From: Blastomyces gilchristii SLH14081 | Taxonomy: Eukaryota; Ascomycota; Eurotiomycetes; Onygenales; Ajellomycetaceae | DNA length: 64,000 nt | Assembly (NCBI RefSeq): GCF_000003855.2 | Contig: NW_003101667.1 | Span: 593,012 to 657,011 of the forward strand | Reading direction: 5' to 3' | Notes under the pieces: model-generated | The model's database searches: none | Told to the model about the DNA's origin: nothing | What the model saw: the letters and a program-made list of their open reading frames with translations, nothing else | Part shown: one piece after another, positions 58,300 to 64,000 of the stretch | Layout: each line of letters opens with the position of its first letter | Position numbering within the stretch: position 1 is the first letter of the stretch | Position numbers and translations under genes: made by a program

Positions 58300-61200
58300 A
58301 TGACCTCATACACTCATGCTGGGACTGACCTGATCTCACTCTCTGAGAGAAACTCTACATCATCTTCTAGAGTGTGTACACCTCTACCTCAGCAGAAATC
58401 TGAGATTCCTGAATCTGCTGCATACTTTGGCATGAGTTCTTCAACTGCTCTGTCACTGCCGCGGCCCCTACACATCTACATCTATCATGAAGATAGAGAG
58501 ATTAAGATCAGAGATTCTCTGAGATACAAGAGAAACACATTATCTGAATTTCACAGCTTTATTCATACTCTTGAATGGAAATTCCACCTTAATCTGAGTC
58601 AGTATAATACTCATGAGATATGAGTAATATATGCTGTCAACCTTCTTGAAGACATCTCTGTGACTACTTGAGCTATTAAGAAGAGAAAGCTTGAGTGTAC
58701 TGATACTGCAATAACTTAGAAAGAATTCAAGAACTTTCTACTGAATCAAATTGAAGATCACTGCAACTGTGACTTCACAGCAGCACAGCAGTTCAACTCA
58801 TTATATTAACAAGATAATGAGAATTCTTCTGATTTCAATGCAAGATTTGAAGAATATTGAGAGAAATTGACTGATGATTTGAATCAATTAAAGACACAGC
58901 TTTATCTCACAAAGCTGACTCACAAGGTGCAGACAATAATATTACAGTATCAGAGTTCATCAATCAATCACACTGAGCTTGTCAACCTGACTTCTCAGAT
59001 CTATTTGAATAATCAATTCTCTGAGAAAAAGATCAACAAGATCTCTTCTAAGTAATCAATAACAGGATCTAAACAGTGCTGTGATGACTTCAGTGTAGAG
59101 AAAGTAAAGAAGAATTTCAAGTATTCTGATTCTTCACTCACTATGAAGAAATATCAAAAAAGATTTGATAAAGATCTCTGTTTTAACTGCAGAGCTAATG
59201 ATCACTATGTCAGTGATTACAAGAAGCTGAAGAAGAGAAGAAACTGAGAAGACATCTTCTCAAAGTTAACTTCTCTTCTGACAAATGTATTCACGGAAGA
59301 TAAAGAAGAGAAAGAAATGAAGAATTGATAATTCTCATGTCTCTGAGTTCATGTTACAATCACAATGCATACTCTGATTGAGAAGATATCAATGAGATGT
59401 CTACTCAACTCTGAGATGAATGTTAACTTCATATTCTATTTCTTTTCTTTGATGAAGGGTTGAAAGAAGATAAGTCTGTCAGATCATGTGAAATTTATCA
59501 ATGAAATGAAATGTCATTGTTTTGACATAATTCAAGTGAAGTGTGTGATCACAGACTCAGAAGAAACCTTCAAGAAAAGCAGTCTGCTCCTTCACACAGT
59601 CAATATCATAGATGAGAATGTTATTCTAGATCTTCTGTGATTGAGAGAAAACAATTCTCTCATTGACTGAGTTACTCAGACATGACAGTACCACCTCACT
59701 GATAAAGAGACAGTGATAGAGAAATCTGAAGAGTTCCATCAAAAGAATCTTGAGAAAAAGATAGAGTTGATATACTATGTAACAGATGACTGAGACTTGA
59801 GAACAGGTGAAAAAGTCATCATTCTCACTGCAAGATTAGCAGCAGTATTCATCATTGAAGATGAATGTACACAACATCTCTTTACAGATTATAAGAATGT
59901 CTTTTTAGAAAGAGAAGCAGTGAAGTTTTCTGACATCAAGATGTGATATAAGATTCATCTTGAAGATGATGTAACAGTGCTGTACAGGCCCCTGTACAAC
60001 TTGTCTGTAAAGGAATTGAATATTCTGCACAAATATCTTAAAGAAGCACAATCAAAGAACTGAATATATTTATCAAAGAGTCTAACAGGGACATCTATAC
60101 TCTTTGTGCTTAAGAAAGACAGTAGGCTATGTCTATGCATAGACTACAGAGGTCTCAATAAGATGACAGTTAAGAATCACTATTCATTATCATTAATTAA
60201 TGAGATGATTGATCAATTATCTGAAGCAAAGATATTCATCAAGATTGATATACAGAATGTCTATCATAGAATCAGAGTTAATGAAGACAATGTTTGAAAA
60301 ACAGCTTTTCATACTAAGTACAGTAATTTTGAATATCTTGTTTTATCTTTTGATCTTTGTAATACTTCAGCCATCTTTCAGACCTATATAAATGAGACAC
60401 TGCAGGGCCTTGTTAATGTCTTCTGCATAGTATACCTGGATGACATTCTAATCTTCTTGAAAACAGAGAAAGAACATGATACTCATGTTTAAGAAGTGTT
60501 GAGTTGCTTGAGACAGTATTAACTCTATGCAAACACTGAAAAATGCTCATTCTACATGCAGAAGATTGATTTCTTAGATTATATTGTTGAGATGAACAGC
60601 ATTTCAATGAACAGGAGCTGAGTCTTCATCATTGAGAACTGGCCAGTGCTGTGGATGTACCGCAAGGTGCAGGTGTTTCTAGAATTTGTGAACTTCTACA
60701 GATGATTCATCTATGCATATTCACAGATTACTGTCCCCCTTATAGATCTGTTAAAGAGAAGTGTGAAAGATAGAAAAATAGAACTATTTATCCTCACTCA
60801 AGATATCATGCAGGCATTTGCAGAATTGAAACAAGCTTTTACAGATGTCATAATGCTGAATCATTTTAATCCTGACTTACTCAGTCAGTGTGAGACTGAT
60901 GTATCTGAGAATGAGATCTGTGGAATCTTTTCACAGTTGACACTGAAGACCTTTCAACATTGAAAGAATCAGAGAATAATCACCTCTGAGAATACAGACA
61001 ATGAAATGTCTGTGAGAGAAGGCTTTTTCATGAAGTCTATAAGACACTGTGAATGAAGATCAGTGATCTTCTTCTTCAAGAAGTTATTGCTCATGCAGAG
61101 AAGATATGATATTCATGATCAAGAGATGTTAGCAATTGTCAAATCCTTTAAGATCTGGTGATATTATCTTCAGAATAGTAAGTATTCAGTGCAAGTTCTC

Positions 61201-63200
61201 ACTGATTATACAAATCTGTGTTACTTCTTGACAACAAAGAGCTTGACAGAATGTCAAGTCAGGTGAATGAAGCTGCTTTCAGAGTATGATTTCTATATTC
61301 AATACTGTTCAGGTCAGCTTAACCTCATCAATACACTGTCTAAGTGGCCTGATTATAATATCATTGATGCAGAGAAGAATTCTATAAAAGAATCTCTGTC
61401 ATCACTGCAGAAGAAGCTGACTGCAGAGGATTGAGATTCTCTGAAGCTCAGAAACAGTGCTGGTAAGACAGCTGTGTGATTCAGTATAGAAGGTAGAAGA
61501 AAACCTGAGTCCCTGCAGAGAACTGACACTGAAGATCATGAGCTTCTTATATCATATCTTACTATCATTGAATTGACAAAGAATGAAATAGTCTACAACC
61601 TTTTAACTCAACTACTTTTGAAATTCATTGATAAGTTACAGAAGAAGGACATCTCTACTGCAGCTTGAATTCAGAAGTTGAAAAAGAAAGAATTCAGTTT
61701 GAACTTGAAAGAGACAGGCTCTGAGTGAAGTGATACTGCTAAGAAATCAAGTCACTGATAACTAGAAGAATATGAACTTCTACTGCTGAATAATTCAGTC
61801 TTCATCTCTCATAGCAGAGCAGTGTGTCAGAAGTTATTGAGAATTCATTATAATGATTCTCATACAGAGCACTTCAGGCTAGAGAAGACTGAGAAGCTTC
61901 TAAAATATAAATACATTTGAGACAAGCTTCAGACAGATGTCAAAGAGTATATCAAGACTTATGATGTCTGTCAAAGAATAAAGATCTCACAGCATAAGTA
62001 ATACAGTGAGTTGATATCACTGCCTGTTTCAAAGAGCTTATAACAGAATCTATCAATGAATTTCATAGTTAATCTACTGAAGTTAATAAGAGTTAAAGAA
62101 TATGACTCAATTTTGATCATTATTAACTGTTTCACAAAGATGACTAAATATATCTCTACTTATAAAAAGGTTAAAGTCTCTGAATTGACTGATCTGTTTT
62201 TAGATATCATTATTCATAATCATAGTGCTTTGAAATTGTTGATAACAGATCAAGAATCTCTCTTCATCAGCAAATACTGATCAGCTTTTTGCTATTATCT
62301 TATGATAAGACATCTCCTCAGTACTGCATTTCATCCGCAGACAGATGATCAGACTGAATATCAGAATCAGATACTAGAACAGCATCTTTAAGCATTCTAT
62401 TCATATTATCAGAATGATTGATCTAAACATCTTCTAACTGCTGAATTTGTATATAACAATACAAAAAATGCAATCTTAAAGATATCTCTCTTCTATACTT
62501 ATTATAAATATAATTCTTCATTACTCAGTGATATCACAGATGACATTTCAAAGAGAGAAATAAACAGTCAGAATGTTAAACAGATACAGAGAACAGAGTA
62601 TCTCTCAGTGTCAGAAGTAAAAGTAAGATTGGAATTTTTGAATAAAATTCATGAGAAGATGATGAAAAGCATTCACTACACTCAGAAGTAGCAGATGAAA
62701 TACTATAATTAAAAACATCTTTCAATGAAGTTCTTGATAGAGAATTAAGTACTACTTTCAGCAAAGAATATCAAGACAATGAGACTGTATAAGAAGCTCA
62801 GTGAGTGATGACTAGAATCTTTCTCAGTAACAAGAGTGATGAATAAGCAGATATATGAGTTGAAATTACTCACAGAATTGAAATCAATTCATTCTGTTTT
62901 TCACATTTTCTATTTGAAGTTCTATAAGCAATGTCTCAGAGCAGAGCTGTCTCAGCTGAATGATATCAAGATTGAGAGTGATACTGAATATCTTGTGAAG
63001 AAAATATTGAATAAGTGAATATATTATGACAAGCTTCAATATCTCATTAAATGAAAAGATTATTCATTGTCAGAGAATTTGTGAGAATCACTTGAGTATT
63101 TGAAAAATGCTAAGAAAGAGATTGCAAGCTATGAGATGACTAGTAAAGATCATCTTATTACACATCAGAGATGTTGAGTAAGAAATACTACTTAAAACTT
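58300..63200 (+). pseudogene. gypsy2B gag-pol polyprotein with chromodomain (dead)
   Basis: One reading frame from ATG 58300 to about 63200, around 1630 codons, is broken only by in-frame stops, mostly TGA for Trp, with no net indel seen. In order: gag with a CCHC knuckle at 59179-59220 (last Cys to Tyr), a protease region (about 59450-59650), RT (about 60100-60600) with YLDD intact at 60433-60444, RNase H (about 60780-61380), integrase (H2C2 about 61830-61990, core about 62090-62400 with the first catalytic Asp position Asn), and a chromodomain at about 62986-63123 (KKILNK, YLIKWKDYS, SENLWE). Gag-pol in a single frame is known in several fungal chromoviruses. Confidence 0.9.
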
Positions 63201-64000
63201 CTTATTTTTTCTCAAAGGGTTTTTTTAGAGATGATCTCATGATAATGAGCTGATGTCTTATGAGCTCTGTAGCACTCTTCTTCTATTTTCTCTCAAAGAG
63301 TTTTTTAGAAGTTTAATGAGACTATACAAGTGTAAAATTCCTGAAGCAGTTAGAGAAAAGAAATATTTGAAATTAATAAAAAGATTAATATTATTAATCT
63401 GTGAGTCACTGCTATTCTAATGAGACTGCAGCTCACTGAAAAAGTAAAAAGAGAGAATCTTAGAGTCTACTTATCAATAATCACACTCTCATCAAACTCA
63501 TTCTTCACTGTTGAAGTTTCTGACACTGATATCTTTGCCTGCTGAGAAGTTAGTGCTGTGATGCTATAGAAGAGCATGCTGCAGAAGAGCATGTATACTG
63601 TAGAAGAGTATGCATACTGTAGAAGAGTATAAGAGATGCTGAAATTATCAACTTATCAACTTATAAAACATTTCAGTCATCTGCTTCAACTGAAGTGAGA
63701 TTCTCTTCAATCAGTGATTGATCTCTGTAGTGCTTTCAACAGTGATACTGACTGATCTCTTCTTGAGATCAGTCATTCTGAGGTGTTTTTTCATCTCAGA
63801 GACTCATGCTTTCATCTTCTTTTGCAGACAAGTAAGAGAGACCTTCTCAGCCTTGACAGAATTCATCAACACTTAGAGCTCTGAGACTCTCACTCTATAC
63901 TGCTTAGGTATCTGAGCTTCTTGTCAGAGCTGATACAACATCTTTCTGTGAGATAATACTTACAGAGAGGCAGGAGTTATTGTTACAGACACAACAGAAA
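63201..64000 (+). other. gypsy2B 3' non-coding region
   Basis: AT-rich sequence follows the chromodomain, with two CTCAAAG-GGTTTTTT-like segments (63212-63228 and 63291-63308). There is no LTR and no coding domain. A short tandem repeat lies at 63565-63630. Confidence 0.5.
63565..63630. repeat. Short tandem repeat AGAAGAGCATG/AGAAGAGTATG
   Basis: Four to five degenerate units of about 16-19 bp, each containing AGAAGAG(C/T)AT followed by a CTG(C/T)AG variant. Confidence 0.75.

Larger units (their letters stand above)
57710..64000 (+). mobile_element. Ty3/gypsy chromovirus gypsy2B, lacking its 3' end
   Basis: 5' LTR (57710-58242), gag-pol in one frame, and a long 3' non-coding region running off the window. 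It inserted in the hAT-like element. It is much less decayed than gypsy2A. No 3' LTR (TGTCACGC) appears before 64000. Confidence 0.88.

Noticed and set aside
58300..63200. TGA read as tryptophan (alternative genetic code or selenocysteine) in the long gypsy and LINE frames
   Set aside because: The desaturase uses TGG for Trp and TGA as its final stop, and TAA/TAG also occur in the elements. The LTR pair of gypsy1c shows the same C-to-T process in non-coding DNA, so these are mutations.
1..64000. CRISPR arrays, bacterial operons, phage genes
   Set aside because: No spaced direct-repeat arrays or prokaryotic gene order. Introns and the transposon types are those of a fungus.

Overview
This window looks like an AT-rich, transposon-filled compartment of a filamentous ascomycete (Pezizomycotina) nuclear genome. 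Evidence: a spliced sphingolipid desaturase gene with 62-70 bp introns and CTGAC-type branch sites; fungal chromodomain Ty3/gypsy, Ty1/copia, Tad-like LINE, pogo/Fot1-like and hAT-like elements; and pervasive C-to-T / G-to-A decay of every repeat but not of the gene. The decay is unusual. Stops in the dead elements are mostly TGA at tryptophan positions. The two LTRs of one element differ almost only at CpG and CpC sites, not at the CpA sites of classical repeat-induced point mutation.

Layout, left side (1-43042). The outermost element is a Ty1/copia element (copia1, minus) whose LTR ends at 43042. A Ty3/gypsy element gypsy1d (28357-37145, plus) sits inside it. gypsy1b (2903-28356, minus; its other end lies left of the window) sits in the LTR of gypsy1d. 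Inside gypsy1b are gypsy1a (1-2902) and a different gypsy family, here called Z (3936-24594, minus), recognised by two 167 bp LTRs 20 kb apart. Z holds a Tad-like LINE (LINE A, 8567-20040), and LINE A holds a complete gypsy1 copy (gypsy1c, 10695-16384). This makes six nesting levels, each supported by structure and most by target-site duplications (TSDs). A full-length LINE B (29191-35407) and a tRNA-derived SINE (28768-29133) lie in gypsy1d. Two more SINEs, one inside the other and one carrying a tRNA-Ala(CGC) sequence, lie in copia1. A pogo/Fot1-like transposon (40262-43027) sits in the copia1 LTR.

Middle (43043 to about 45660). This is the only stretch with ordinary base composition. It carries one recognisable host gene, a sphingolipid delta-4 desaturase (43283-44637; three exons) with an apparent one-base deletion near 44033. 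About 1 kb of non-repetitive DNA with no gene I can support follows.

Right side (about 45660-64000). A second copia element (copia2, minus) contains a 439 bp terminal-repeat retrotransposon in miniature (TRIM, 47069-47507) and is broken by gypsy2A (51284-55473). gypsy2A contains a 5'-truncated LINE C and a hAT-like transposon (from 55474). That transposon is in turn interrupted by gypsy2B (57710 to beyond the window end), whose gag-pol runs as one 4.9 kb frame ending in a chromodomain.

Six copies of a 506 bp MITE with TIR TAGACTG and 8-bp TSDs are scattered through the window. About 95 bp of their right end matches the end of the hAT-like transposon, which makes it or a relative the likely source of their transposase. 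Nothing in the transposon fraction looks translatable as it stands. LINEs, SINEs, MITEs and LTR elements have used each other as landing sites around one gene.
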